Positions 1-11,796 are shown, counted from the stretch's first letter. The stretch: 64,000 nucleotides of DNA from Aselliscus stoliczkanus (GCA_033961575.1 CM066739.1:69688559-69752558), one strand, 5' to 3'. Program-made: numbers and translations. Notes: generated from the letters alone by a model not told the origin.

Positions 1-135
1 TCAAATCCCATTCATGTACCAAACGACTGAGACACACACCAACGTTCTGAACTGTGACTTAGTATTGTTTAAAGTGATGGTGCATTTTTTTCTTGTATGT
101 ATTTCATTACAAGCTACATCTCTGATGTTTTCCAG

Positions 136-244
136 TGCCGCCAGCGATAGAAGGAGGAGATGAAAGATCTTACTTCATAGCGATGGTTAATAACTTACTG
201 GAGCTAGATTGTCAAGTGACAGGTTCTCCACCACCAACTATCAT
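136..244 (+). CDS. HMCN1: HMCN1 exon: first half of Ig domain 1 of window
   Basis: The exon follows acceptor ..gttttccag and ends before donor gtaagg. It reads (V)PPAIEGGDERSYF..VNNLLELDCQVTGSPPPTI and carries the first Ig Cys. It enters in phase 1 and leaves in phase 2, so the Met codon before the core Trp is split across the intron. The upstream 135 nt are the end of the preceding intron; I see nothing else there. The following 1,950-bp intron holds two short SINEs, a Tigger-like MITE, a CA/Z-DNA tract, a mariner remnant and a TA microsatellite. Confidence 0.93.
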
Positions 245-343
245 GTAAGGGTGTTGGTATGTCTTCTAAATACCTCCCTCTTCTTAATTTGAGTGTTCTA
301 GAACTTTCTTGAAAGAGGTTCTATGTTATGGAAAAGGGGTTGT

Positions 344-458
344 GGGCCGGCTGAGTGGCGTGGTGGTTAAGCACTGGCTTGGGAAGCCAGCGGCCCCGGT
401 TCGGGTCCCACATATGAGGACCAGTGACACTGCCCTCAAAAAAAACCCCGAAAAAACA
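344..458 (+). mobile_element. Short tRNA-derived SINE (bat type)
   Basis: The element starts GGGCCGGCTGAGTGG (A-box-like), has the B-box-like GGTTCGGGTCCC and ends in ACACTGCCCTC plus an A-rich tail. It is flanked by a perfect 13-bp target-site duplication, gaaaaggggttgt, at 331-343 and 459-471. It is in sense orientation to HMCN1. The exact duplication suggests a fairly young L1-mediated insertion. Confidence 0.9.
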
Positions 459-898
459 GAAAAGGGGTTGTATAAAGTTACATTCTTTATATTCTTCTTT
501 TAAAAGACATACTCTATATACAAGATGACTTTTACTTCATACTCAATCTGCTCAATGAGAGGAATCATATTTATGCTCTTAGAAATTACATTTTCAGTTC
601 ATAGAGACAGACTATTGGGCAGTATCTGTTAGATCTTCCCAAGGACCTGAAATGTTTAATGAATGACTAAATCAAAAGAAATGTACCAGATGTAGTAGGG
701 AAATAGAGTTAACATACATTTATGTGTACCAATTCTTTATTCTCATTCCTTCATTCACTAAGCATTTCTTGAATACTTATCTTGAATTTCCAAAGTGCTA
801 CAGAATATGTAAAGGAATAGTCAACTAAGGAAATAAAATGTGTTCACATATGATTATAAAACTATATGGCAAGTGATAACTCATAAAAAATGAGTTTT

Positions 899-1012
899 GG
901 GCCAGCTGAGTGGCGCGTTGTTAAGCGCTGGCTTGGGGACCAAGCGGCCCCGGTTTGGGTCCCACCTATGAGGACCAGTGACACTGCCCTCAAAAAAAAA
1001 AAAAAAAAAAAG
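899..1012 (+). mobile_element. Short tRNA-derived SINE (bat type)
   Basis: Same family as the copy at 344-458, with the ACACTGCCCTC 3' end and a tail of about 20 A. It is flanked by an 11-bp direct repeat, aaatgagtttt, at 888-898 and 1013-1023. It carries small changes in the A box (GGCCAGCTGAGTGG). Confidence 0.88.
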
Positions 1013-1313
1013 AAATGAGTTTTACATTATACATGTTTTAAGATTGTGTTCATTTTGCTAGTTAACATTATTTAAACTTTAAACATTTGATATAAATCAT
1101 ATTTAGGGGCATTTGCCTCATTGTGTAGCCAACAATATGCTGACTTCTGTGTTATGCCATGTTTCCTTTTTTCTTTTCCCCATTTACTATTTATTTTATA
1201 AAATGAATAAATAGGGAATTAGGCAAAAACACAACTGAAAATTTACATATTTATATACGTATATAAAAATCTAATATATAAGTAAATCTAGTTTCTCCAA
1301 AAGATTTATAATA

Positions 1314-1469
1314 TAGTAAAACTTTGGATTGTGAGTAACTTGGTTTGCGAATGTTCCGCAAGACAAACAAACATTTCTAATACATTTTAATATGGTAAAC
1401 GAGCCATGTCTTGCAATACAAGTAGTTTGTTTCCGGAATAAATTATGCTCGCAAACCAAGGTATTACTG
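1314..1469. mobile_element. Tigger-like palindromic MITE
   Basis: The two ends are inverted copies: the left end begins tagtaaaactttgg and the reverse complement of the right end begins cagtaataccttgg. Arms share the TTGGTTTGCGA motif. The 156-bp size and the CAGTAATACC-type terminus suggest a non-autonomous pogo/Tigger relative. The expected TA target duplication is present only on the left, so the family name is tentative. Confidence 0.55.
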
Positions 1470-1486
1470 TGCATACGCGTGCGCGT

Positions 1487-1524
<38 letters not shown>

Positions 1525-1525
1525 G
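1468..1525. repeat. Alternating purine-pyrimidine tract with (CA)n
   Basis: An uninterrupted 58-nt purine/pyrimidine alternation begins tgtgcatacgcgtgcgcgtg and runs into (CA)n and then catatacacg. The GC/GT-rich left half makes this a candidate Z-DNA-forming tract. It lies between two DNA-transposon remnants. Confidence 0.8.
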
Positions 1526-2092
1526 GTGTGATCAAAAAATACAGTGACTGTTTAAATTTTAAAAATACATTACAGTAAAAGACACATTGCCATTAATCCC
1601 CCTCAAAATACACCCTCTCGTTCTTGCCACTTTGTGAAGCAGTTCTGGAAGTCCTCTTTCCTGAGTGTCTTTAGTTGCACAATCACGGTTGCCTTGATGT
1701 CCTGAATGGATTTAAAATGTTTACCTCTCATAGTCATTTTGACTTTGGGGAAGAGCCAAAGTCGCACGGTGCCAGATCCAGTGAATAAGGTGGATGAGGA
1801 CACATTGTAATGTTTTTATTTAACAGAAATTGACATACCAGAAGCAATGTGTGACATGGAGTGCTGTCATGTTGTCATGATGGAAGATAAAACTGTTTGC
1901 CTATTCCTCAGGCTGTTTTCTATGCACATTATTTCTTAAATGACCTAATAGGCCCTTATAATATTCAGAGCTCATCGTAGTGTTCCTGGGTACAAACTCA
2001 GCTCACACAATTCCATCAAGGTCAAAATACACAATTAACATCACCTAGATGGCACTCAGCTGCAGCATTCACCATATTGTTTGATCACACCT
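1524..2092 (-). mobile_element. Decayed mariner element, transposase C-terminus
   Basis: The ends form inverted repeats (ggtgtgatcaaaaaata at the left; its near-complement ttgtttgatcacacc at the right). The minus strand encodes a short mariner-like C-terminal fragment with LWLFPKVKMTMRGKHF, IQDIKATV and FQNCFTKWQER, known features of the last third of mariner transposases. The rest is decayed. It lies antisense in the intron and ends about 100 bp before the next exon. Confidence 0.75.
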
Positions 2093-2123
2093 ATATATAC
2101 TATATTTGAGGACTTTAGTCAGT

Positions 2124-2127
<4 letters not shown>

Positions 2128-2170
<43 letters not shown>
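2128..2170. repeat. (TA)n microsatellite beside a splice acceptor
   Basis: About 43 bp of pure TA end 24 nt before the exon at 2195. It occupies the region where a branch point would normally lie, and only cttctttttgacttgtttctatag separates it from the exon. Confidence 0.95.
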
Positions 2171-2171
<1 letters not shown>

Positions 2172-2194
2172 TTCTTTTTGACTTGTTTCTATAG

Positions 2195-2364
2195 GTGGAT
2201 GAAGGATGGCCAACTAATTGATGAAAGGGATGGATTCAAGATTTTACTAAATGGACGCAAACTGGTTATTGCTCGGGCTCAAGTGTCAGATACAGGCCTT
2301 TATCGATGTGTGGCAACAAATGCTGCTGGAGACCATAAAAAGGAATTTGAAGTGACTGTTCATG
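2195..2364 (+). CDS. HMCN1: HMCN1 exon: second half of Ig domain 1
   Basis: Acceptor ..tttctatag, donor gtatgc. It reads (M)WMKDGQLIDERDGFKILL.. to DTGLYRCVATNAAG and ..FEVTVH, giving the core Trp and second Cys. With the exon at 136-244 it totals 279 nt (93 codons). It leaves in phase 1 at the domain boundary. The following 1,176-bp intron has no recognised transposon; its last 85 nt are a strong pyrimidine run. Confidence 0.95.
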
Positions 2365-3454
2365 GTATGCTCAAGAAAGAACAAGAGCACTACATTTAAA
2401 TTAATTTGTACTTTGCTTCATTATCTAATTCAGATTGTAGCTCTACGTAAATCTACAAAGTAAGGTCAAGAATGTGAACTTGAGTTAAATAATGGTAGAT
2501 TTTAAGTCACTTTGCTAACACAGAGACTTACTCAAGAGATACCATGTGAGTGCATATAGGCAGAACTTAAATGTTAAGGAGTGTATTCCGCATAGAAAGC
2601 CAGGGTCTGAGAAATGCCACCAAATAAGAGGGAGGAGGCAGGCAGCAAATTCCAAGGAAAGGGGTTAGGTCAGCCTTGAAGGGTTTAGCCAAAATAAGAG
2701 GGAGTGTGAATAAAATCATTTCCAGAAATGGAGGCTGAGGATACGATGCTGGAACCAGGGCACATAAGTGCATTCATAAAACTGGCACAATAGCGTCAAA
2801 GCCATTAATCTAATGACGGAAGCAGCTTTTTGCCAGGGTATTGTGTATCTCCCTTGCCAGCAGACGTTGGGAAGGGAGGGACTAGAACAAAAAAGTGCAG
2901 AGCCGTCTGGAAGTCACAGCAGAGGTTTCTATGAACATCAACTTCATTTTCCCCTCTGTCAATGCAGACTGTGTTTTTCCTGCTTTTTCAGTCCCATGAT
3001 GGAATATACCTTTCCTATTGCTGAGTCTGAATTCCAATTCCTGAGGGAAGGAATCTGGCAGGGCCAGCTTAAATCAAGTCACCATCCTGGGTTCAATCAG
3101 CCTTGTTGGGGGCAGAATCATGTAGTATAAATATGGGTAGAAACTTACCCTAATTTAGTGAGGTAGTTCCTGAGAAAGGGAGAGTCATAATAGATTGGGA
3201 AACACACCTAATGGTATAAGCCAAAACTACATGTAGATGGCAGTTGCTGTAAATACATTTTACTTATTCTTTGGAGAATTAGAGATCCATAGTTAAGCAA
3301 TAGGTAAATGCTTACAATATAAATTAAATGCATGGGATGAAATTGTTTCATTTTTTTTGTAAAGTAGGGGTTTTCCCTTTGTAAAATTTTGCTTTCGGGT
3401 TTTTGAATATAGATTTTTCAAGTGAAGTGTTTAGCCCACTGATTATGGTTTTTG

Positions 3455-3540
3455 TTCCCTCCCTTTCTTCCTTTCCTCTTTCCCACCTCCCTCTTTCCCT
3501 CCTTCCCTCCCCTCCTCTTGTCTTCCTCTCTCAAATCTAG
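3455..3540 (+). repeat. Long polypyrimidine tract at a 3' splice site
   Basis: About 85 nt of almost pure C/T lead into the acceptor ..tctctcaaatctag. It is an unusually extended polypyrimidine tract for U2AF binding and is also a homopurine-homopyrimidine stretch. Confidence 0.85.
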
Positions 3541-3695
3541 TTCCTCCAACAATCAAATCCTCAGGCCTTTCTGAGAGAGCCGTAGTGAAATACAAGCCTG
3601 TCACCTTGCAGTGCATAGCTAATGGCATCCCAAATCCATCCATTACATGGTTAAAAGACGGCCAGCCTGTGAACACTGCCCAAGGAAACCTCAAA
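3541..3695 (+). CDS. HMCN1: HMCN1 exon: first half of Ig domain 2
   Basis: Acceptor ..caaatctag, donor gtaagt (consensus). It reads (V)PPTIKSSGLSERAVVKYK.. LQCIANGIPNPSITWLKDGQP..NLK, so it carries both the first Cys and the core Trp. It leaves in phase 0. The KYKPV and QCIANG motifs match human HMCN1 as recalled. The following 3,811-bp intron contains an antisense SINE, a GATA microsatellite, an old LINE-like stretch and a long SINE. Confidence 0.95.
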
Positions 3696-3758
3696 GTAAG
3701 TGTAACTATTACTGAGTCCCAAACAAGAAAGCTACATACATCTTTCTGGAGCTTTCTT

Positions 3759-3861
3759 TTTTTTTTTTGAGGGCAGTGTCACTGGCCCTCATATGTGGGA
3801 CCCGAACCGGGGCCGCTGGCTTCCCAAGCCAGCGCTTAACCACCGCGCCACTCGGCCGGCC
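3759..3861 (-). mobile_element. Short tRNA-derived SINE, antisense
   Basis: Reverse-complement copy: it begins with poly(T) then GAGGGCAGTGTCACTGG and ends ..CACTCGGCCGGCC. The 13-bp target duplication ctggagctttctt is perfect at 3746-3758 and 3862-3874. It starts only 64 nt downstream of the exon ending at 3695. Confidence 0.9.
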
Positions 3862-4326
3862 CTGGAGCTTTCTTAATTGTCGATTTTTCCTGTTGAACAG
3901 ATTTTTCAGAAAATGTATTAAAACAAGATGTGTTTTCCTTAGAGATTTTTTTTAGACTTTCACTTAGTATTTTGACTTGAAGAGTGAAATTAATTAAAGA
4001 CTAGTAACCTTCACAAGGATATCAATTTTAACCTATTGGTTGGTATTTTTACTGTTTTTATTTATGCTTAGCTATTAAAAAATTGGTGTTTTGTGGATGA
4101 ACAGTGTTTATCAACACTAATCCCTCATCATATGTTTACCATAGATTAAGGTTAAAGTCATAACAACATAAACTTAACTGAAATAAGTCTTGAAAAACAT
4201 ATTTCAACTAGTTTATAAGCTTTAAGAGGGCAAAGACTCAATCTCTATGAATATATTCATTTCTGTATCCTTCACATTGAATATAGCCCTGGCATATATT
4301 ACAACTGTATTTCAATACATATTTGT

Positions 4327-4327
<1 letters not shown>

Positions 4328-4383
<56 letters not shown>
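4328..4383. repeat. (GATA)n microsatellite
   Basis: About 14 perfect units of GATA/TAGA, likely polymorphic in length. Confidence 0.97.
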
Positions 4384-4489
4384 TTCAAACCTGGATATCT
4401 AAATGATGCATTTAAAGTCCAAATTAATAGATGTTACTGCTAGGTTCAAGATGATTAATGTGAGTTGAACTTTGCATGTAGTAAGTTTT

Positions 4490-6330
4490 CAATAATGAGG
4501 GCTGTGCTGAGTTCTTTTCCCAGTACAAATGGTAGACATCCTATTCCAAAAGCAATGGACCTAATCTTTCAATTTAGCTAGGGAAATATTCAGTAGGTAG
4601 CCTTCAAACACAGTGCAAGTAAACAACTGTTTACCTGGAAGATAGGCATTTATAATCATACAAAAGTATAATTGCAAACTGTAATGAGTAATTCTAAGAT
4701 AAAATATGGAGAGGTATAAGAACAGATCATGGGGAAAACCTTTAAGCATGAGAGTAATTCATGGAGAAGGCCTTTGAGCAGAGACTTGAAGAATATGTAG
4801 GAGTAAGTGGGTGAGTTAATGGAAGAGAACTGAGTAGGGTATTTCAGAGAAGATGTGCATGGACAAACAACTTAAAGTAAAGGAGAAGATGACACCTCTT
4901 GAGGAACTGAAAGCAGACCAGTGGAGTAAGGAACAGATTGTAAGGACAGGAGTATGAGGGGAGGCACAGAACAAGTAAGGGGCATTTAAGAAACACTAAT
5001 GATTTTATTTTTACTCCAAAACAATGAAGGGTTTTAAGAGAAGAGAGACATGATCAGGTTTGCATTTTAATTAAAGAATGAATTGAAGGGTTAAAAGAAG
5101 GTATGTGGAAATCAGTTAGGGCTTATTTGTCTAGAAGAGAGAGAAGAGAGAAATTTGGACTTACCTGCTGGTCATGGAGATGAGGATACATGGATATATG
5201 TGAGAGTTATGGTTAAATCACTAGGGCCCAGTGATAAATTGCTTGTGAAAGGTGAGGGAGAAGTAAGGGAAGAAGTCAAGGAAAACGTGAAAGTAACTCT
5301 TAGGAATCTAACCTACAGAAATGCACAGATTGTGATGCCATTCTGGAGGAGGACAAGTTTGAGGGGGAAAAACTGTGGTTTGAGTTTTAGACTTTTGGGG
5401 GTTGAACTGACTTTGAAATACACTAGTGAATATGTCAGGTAGACCATTGAATATATGGTCCTGGAGCTGCAAGGAAAGCTCTGGCTAAAGATACTGACAC
5501 ATAGATGACATTTGAAACCAAGTCATGGTTGAGTTAATCCAAGTGGAAAATAAAGAGTGAGAAGAAATAGGAGAGAGAACTGATCAAGCTCAGAGTTTTA
5601 AGAAATTATGGCATTGAAAGGCCATGTGCAGAAGTCTAGAAGTGAATATAAATGTATGATTGTGTTGCTTAGTATGTTTAGTACAGCGTGGCTGGAGAAT
5701 AGTGGGAGTTTACATGGGAGGATATGGAGAAAAGATCATTTGGGGTTGGACTGTGGTAAGCCTGGAGGGCTGTGCTGAGTTGGGATTTCATTCTGGGCAA
5801 ATTAGGGAGCCATGAATGAGCTTTGATGGAGGACTGGTAAAAGGATCAAATTTGCATTGTAGACAAATTATTCTGGCAACAGCATGTAAGATAGATCAAC
5901 AGTTTGGGAGATTGGAGACACTGGAATATAAATTAAGCTATTATAATCCCACAGTGGTTGTGAGAATGGAAAATAGGGGATCTGAGAAACGTAGAGTGGT
6001 AGAATTAATAGGAAACTCGTGGGCTCAGAAACCCAGATGACTGGGAGAATAGTGCATGTTGTTAAACAAGATTAGAAACATGCAATAAGAAGTAGATTTC
6101 GAGATACAAGGAAAGAATTAAAGCTTTGTTTTGGATATGTTAAATTTCATAGGCTAACCTGTCCAGCAGAGAGCTGGAACCACAAGTACTGAGCTCTGGA
6201 GAGAAGTTGAGACCAACGCTGTAAATTTAGGAGCCTGCGCAGGATTCTTCACTTAAGCCAAGGGGTTGGCTGAAAACTATCAGAAAATTAAATTTCCTCT
6301 TTATGGGACAGGAGGAGGAAGCACACTCTG
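4490..6330. repeat. Probable ancient LINE-derived sequence
   Basis: A purine-rich stretch has L2-like phrases such as ggcctttgagcagagacttgaag and gagacatgatcaggtttgcatttt. No long open frame survives and the ends are not defined. The short open frames in it look like chance. The assignment is by textual similarity only. Confidence 0.35.
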
Positions 6331-6422
6331 TAAAGTAATCTAAAAAGTCAGAAAATGAGAACTAAGGGAAAATGCTGTATCTGCCACACCCAGAGAATAG
6401 AGCGATTTAAGAAATAGGTAGG

Positions 6423-6851
6423 GGGACCAGCCGAGTGACTCATTGGCTGAGAGTTGGCTTGGAAACGCGAGCTCTGAGCAGCAGGCCCGCCGGTTCGGAT
6501 TCCACATGGGCCAGTGATGCTGCACTCTCTACAGCTAAGATTGTGAACAACAGCTCGACTTGGAGCTGGGCTGCTGTGAGTCTCAGGCCATGGCGTAGGC
6601 TGCAGTGGTGCTACAGTGAGCTGCCATGAGCTACCTTGAGTGGCCAGCATCCAGCGTGAGCGGCCATCCAATGGCCAGCGAGCGACTGCCTCAGCCAGGA
6701 AGAGCGCAATGATAATACCAACATGGGCCAGTGAAGCAATGTCCTCCACAACTAGACTGAAGAACAAAAGGACAGCAACTTGTCTGTTCCCCTTCTCTGA
6801 TTCCCCAATGCTGTTCCCTCCTCCAATTCCCCAATAAAATCTTTGAAAGAA
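6423..6851 (+). mobile_element. Long composite tRNA-SINE (about 430 bp) with AATAAA tail
   Basis: It has a tRNA-like head (CCAGCCGAGTGACTCATTGG, B-box-like GGTTCGGATTCC) followed by a body of about 300 bp that ends CCCCAATAAAATCTTTG plus an A-rich tail. The 14-bp duplication aagaaataggtagg flanks it at 6409-6422 and 6852-6865. It lies sense to HMCN1, with the AATAAA hexamer at about 6833-6838. Confidence 0.88.
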
Positions 6852-7506
6852 AAGAAATAGGTAGGTAGTCAACAATGCCAAATGCTATAGATGATGAGAG
6901 AGAGTCTGAAATTACTACATAGCTGCTGAATATTGTGATTGGAAGTTACTGGTAGCCTCTGAATAATCCATTTCAAAAAATAGTTGCTGAATTGCCAGTT
7001 CCAAAATGGCGGTGGCCGGTTGCATTGGGTTTAAGAGGGAAGTAAGGAAAAACAGGAAGAAAATTATCTGCATTTCCATTACTCATATTTTATAATTTTT
7101 TATTGTTTTTCTGGCCCCCATGACCATTTAATCAAAAAAGATTGTTGTTTTAAAGCTGTTTATGAAGTGTTATATAAATGGGACCATGTTGTTTTGAATA
7201 GCTTATATTTTCATCACATACCTCATAGTTCAGGGCTAAAGTCTTTCATTCAGTGGAGTTTTATGACTCTACCAGTAAGCTGGCCTTAGATTATTTTCTC
7301 CAATGAATAAGAAAAGTTTTGCAATCAGTCCATTTTGTTGTTCATGATGGAGTGATCTGGCTCTTATCTATCAAGACATAATTAAGATATGGGCATGAAA
7401 ATATAATTAAATATTATAAATTTAAATGAGTTCTTCTATCTCAGCAAATGTGTTTAAGTCCAAGTGTACAGTACTAAATGCTGCCATGCTTTCTGCTCCC
7501 AATTAG

Positions 7507-7630
7507 ATTCAGTCTTCGGGTCGAGTTCTACAAATTGCCAAAGCCCTGATGGGAGATGCTGGCAGATACACATGTGTGGCGACCAATGCGGCTGGAGAAG
7601 CACAGCAGCCCTTTCAGCTCCATGTGCATG
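7507..7630 (+). CDS. HMCN1: HMCN1 exon: second half of Ig domain 2
   Basis: Acceptor ..cccaattag, donor gtaatg. It reads IQSSGRVLQIAKALMGDAGRYTCVATNAAGEAQQPFQLHVH. It enters in phase 0 and leaves in phase 1; with 3541-3695 it gives 93 codons. The following 9,698-bp intron is the longest in the window. Its first 3 kb (7631-10670) hold no repeat I can name apart from a short CT run near 8340. Confidence 0.95.
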
Positions 7631-10600
7631 GTAATGTCATTCCCACATCCTAACTAAAGAATACCTCTAGGGTCTTTTTCTGAAACATAGTGGGTTCATT
7701 TTTATTGAATTACAGTGGAAAAATAACAAATGATTTAGAATGTATGGGGAAAAAAATCTAGATAGTTTTTCGGTTTTTTTTTTTACATTATTGTAATTAT
7801 AATTGATCAAATTAAGATCTTTAGTTTTCAGGTTGTCAAATAAGATGTATTAGAGCTAATAAATAAACACACTGCCTTAGGTTTTAAATTATTTGAATCC
7901 TGTTAACGGGTTCACTTTATACAGATAACTTTGGTTGAAAAGACAAAAAATGCTAAGGTTATTCCTTAGCATTAGTTTTGATTTTCTTGCCTGCCTGTAA
8001 GAGGGGTTTTGTGAGTAGAGGCTATCCTTGACTTAGGATCTGCTCTCATGAGCTTTACTAAAATGTCTGGTGGTCATGGAACACCTCATGAATATTACAG
8101 CTTCACAGTGAACTTGAAAGACTACCTGACCCTGAATGTAAAACTTCAGATCTCAGGAGAGTCATCAAAAAGGGCTAAGAAATGTAGACTTGGACTTTTC
8201 TAATTTTCTAATTCAGCCCAAGGATATTGGCAGAGAGCTATTCAAGATCTCCATGTACACATTATTCATTTTCTCTTAATTCACATGACTGCATGTTAAA
8301 CAATTGTTTCTTCTCCCCTCCCTTTCTTTTTTTTTACCTCCTCTCTCTCTCTCTCTCTCTCTTTCTTTCATATATTAACTCCACATTTACTGAGCAGTTT
8401 AATCTAGGAGAATGCCCCAGCACTTACCTTAATTCCATGTATATAGTAGGCAGTCAGTAAATATCTAACAAATAAAAGAGTAAATAGTAAATAAATGAAA
8501 AAATTTAAATTGGACATTGAATTATTTTAATCTACTTCTTTATATATTCCTTTATTTAAATCAGCCACTTAAAAGATTCAAATCATCAGTTCTCTTAAAT
8601 GTTTCCAATAAACCAGTTTGTTCTTTCCCCAGTTCCCTAAATATGAACATTTAACTTATGGATGTCATATACACAAACTGTGTTCCTTAAGAGGACCTTT
8701 ATTTTTTCACTGGCTAATTAACTTAAAGACCAATATCTGATTGTAACCATCTTGGAATTGGTTCACCATGCTTGAGGGTTTGGGGACAGGCTGACCCTAC
8801 TTTCCCTTAAGTGGCCTTGAATTTAACTTACATGAAGACTCTGTGATGGAGAACAGAGTATAGGTTTCCAGAACTGGGAAGAACTACACTTTATTGTTCA
8901 GGACACCCAAATGCTAATGTTTATAAAAATCGCACATGTTGCATGTTAAAAATACAGCTTCCTGAGCCCAGTTGCAGATCTTCTGAAACAGCATCTCTGA
9001 TGCAAGTGGTCTGTGTTCTTTCACTTGATGAAACTCGGACCCAGACTCTAAGACGGGCCTAGAGACTTGCCAATGTTGTCAAGAATGACTGAAAAACAGA
9101 GTCCATGAAAGATAGAAAGCTTCCCATCAAATACTGAGCAATAATGGAAGAGAAGAAGCTGAGTCAATACCTAGGAAAACAGAAGTCCATAAACCTAGCA
9201 TCTGGTTATGGTAACAAAAAGTATGTTAGCAGGAGATGCAATTTTCCTGTATGGATGAGGTGAGGAGCAAGCTGGAAGACTTCTGGGTTAATGTGAAGAG
9301 TAAGACAAACAGAAGGTTAGTCATTGTAAGGATTTATTAAAAACTACCAAATTAGGGAGAGAATATAAAACTATCTTCTTGATACGACTCACAATTAGAA
9401 TAGAGGTAAGATACAGTACTAGCTAAAAATGTTTCATCTAATATCATATTGACTTGTCTGGATAACAGTTCATCAGCCTGAATGTAGAATAAGTGATAGC
9501 ATGAACTTTTATTTAATACTCTTTACGATTAACCTGGAAGAAAGAGTTGCACAGTGCATGTGACAGGCATCTGGAGAGAAAGCTGGCATATCATCTTGTC
9601 ACTCGTGATAGCAATGTTGAGTTGGACACAAATGGCTCCGAATTTGATTCTGTCCTCTTCCATACTTGTATTAATGACACCAGTGAGAATTGGAGATGTT
9701 AAAAAAAAAACTGTAGGAATTTCTAAAGAATTAGTTGGTCATAGATTTCAAAAAGATCTCACAGGTTAAAATGACAAGTTAATCTAATGTGAAAAACTAC
9801 ATAAGAATAGGGTGGAAGAAGAATGGCTTAAAGACACCACACATTGAAAGACTTGATGCATAAATGGCTTTCCTCAATTACTGGAGATATAGTAATTCAA
9901 TTTCATCCTAAAGTTAATCAGTGTTAGAAGTCAGTAATAGAAGGTTATAGCATGAAGAACAAGAGAGGAGTTAGCCCTGGTATACTTCTGCTCTCTGAAT
10001 GCCTCCAAAGCATTATATCTAATTCTGGTGCTGTATATTAAAAGGGACATTGAAAAATCTATAGGGAAGCAGCTATCACTTAATTTAGTTCATTTATTAA
10101 TTTATTTAACCTATTCTATACTTGCCTTTTAATTAGGATTTGTTTTATCCCACCTTTATTGAGGGGGTGACACGGTGAGCATTTATGACAGTTTGTCATC
10201 CAAAAGTGTTCAATCCTAAGAAACTCCACTTTCCAGTTGTTTAATATTTTCCTTTCTCATAAAAAAGATCGTAGAAGCATCCATTCTTCTCAAGCATGGC
10301 AGAATAGACTTTTCAAGAAAGGTGAAGTAAGGGTGCATGCTCTCTTGGACTGGAAGACCATGTCATGATCATGAGAAAAGGAATATTTTCACAATCTCCT
10401 GGGTTTTCCAGGGGGAGTTCTGTCTATTACAGAAGGCAGAAGCCCTCAGTAGGTGGTCCTTTTTGATCATCCAAGTTTCATAATTCTGTAAATTCTAATT
10501 CTGTAGACCAGACTATGAAATTATATCTCAACCTCAGATATTTGCCAAGTGAGATAGATGTTTCCACAAACAAGTGATTATTTGGGGTCTAATGGCTCAA

Positions 10601-10671
10601 GCATTCATTTCATCTGCACTTAATTATTTCCTAGGGGAAAAAAAATCAACCATGGGGAAGCCCCAGAAGTA

Positions 10672-10915
10672 CAATGTTGTGGAGAAAAGCGTGGGCTTTG
10701 AATGTGGGTTCCTACACTGTCAAGTGATATCTGTATAACAGTGAGTTTAGTTAGTAACTGTTTGAAAGTTCAGTTTCCTCACCTGTAAAATGCAAGGATA
10801 ATGATAACACCATGATCGGGAGGTTGTCATGAGTGTCGTGAGGATTAAATGAAAGATGACACATGAAAAGCGTAGCCTGTTGCCCGGTTCCTAGTCATCA
10901 TCTATAAATGGCAGC
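10672..10915 (+). repeat. MIR SINE (ancient)
   Basis: It has the typical mammalian-wide MIR wording: gggctttgaatg..., cagtttcctcacctgtaaaatg, and gtgaggattaaatgaaa. It is diverged and lacks flanking duplications, as expected for an old element. Confidence 0.75.
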
Positions 10916-11796
10916 TTAACCACTGTTTTGGCCTAACACATATTTAGCGCTGGCCCTTCTCACTGCACCAACATTTTAACAACTATGTCTAAAGTCCTGC
11001 TGCCTTCTCTGTTAGCCAGAAACCATCTAGGGTCTGTATTAGTTGTCTGGTGAAAACATTAGTGGAGCACCCCTGAATGTAATTTTATTATTTTAAAGTA
11101 TTTGCTTGGCTAACATCTGCTAACACCCACTTAAAAAAGGTTTCTCTATCGTTTCTGTGTTTTGCTTAATAGCTCACTTGTGGCCTAAAAGAGATTGGAA
11201 ATAGTGTAGGGAACTTTCCTTTTTAAATTTTCTTTCTTAATGGATAGCTTCAGTTCAGGACTCTTCTGTACTATTTTCTCAGTATAGGTGAATTTATTAC
11301 TCACTGTATCATAATTTTGGTGGTTAAGGATGATTAACTTACCCACATAATTTTTAGATCAGTTTTGTATTAATTCAAATTTAACCAAGATTTGAAAAAG
11401 TCAACTCATGCTTTTGAGCAGTGAAAATAATAGGCAGAGTCTAGCCTATGCTGTGTCCTAAAGAACGTATTGTGGTTTTGGCATACAGCTTTTGAAAGAA
11501 GAAAAATAGAGGGGAAAAAAAACAAGAAGTAGAATGGAATTCAACCTCCTGCTTGGAGTATGCAGACACCTTCTCATTGTTAACATAGCATATTGTTACC
11601 TTACTAAGGCTTCTGTCTAGAAAATTGTTTACCTAAACTCAAAATTACGACACTATCCCTTTAAGAAGAGAATAATTTAATTTATATTTATATTTACTTT
11701 TTACCTAAAAATGTCCCAGCACCATTTATTAAAAAGACAATTTTTTTTCCCCATTGAATGGGCCTAGCACTCTTGTGAAAAGTCATTTGACTTTAG

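Noticed and set aside
344..458. Functional tRNA genes at SINE heads
   Set aside because: A and B boxes are present, but the sequence does not fold into a full tRNA with paired acceptor stem, and target duplications mark them as SINEs.
4328..4383. CRISPR-like or tandem array
   Set aside because: It is a plain GATA microsatellite without spacers; the other tandem tracts are also simple repeats.
6348..6881. 177-codon minus-strand open frame (and a similar one at 35426-35959)
   Set aside because: Both lie in long SINE copies and give similar peptides because the repeats are homologous; they are not genes.
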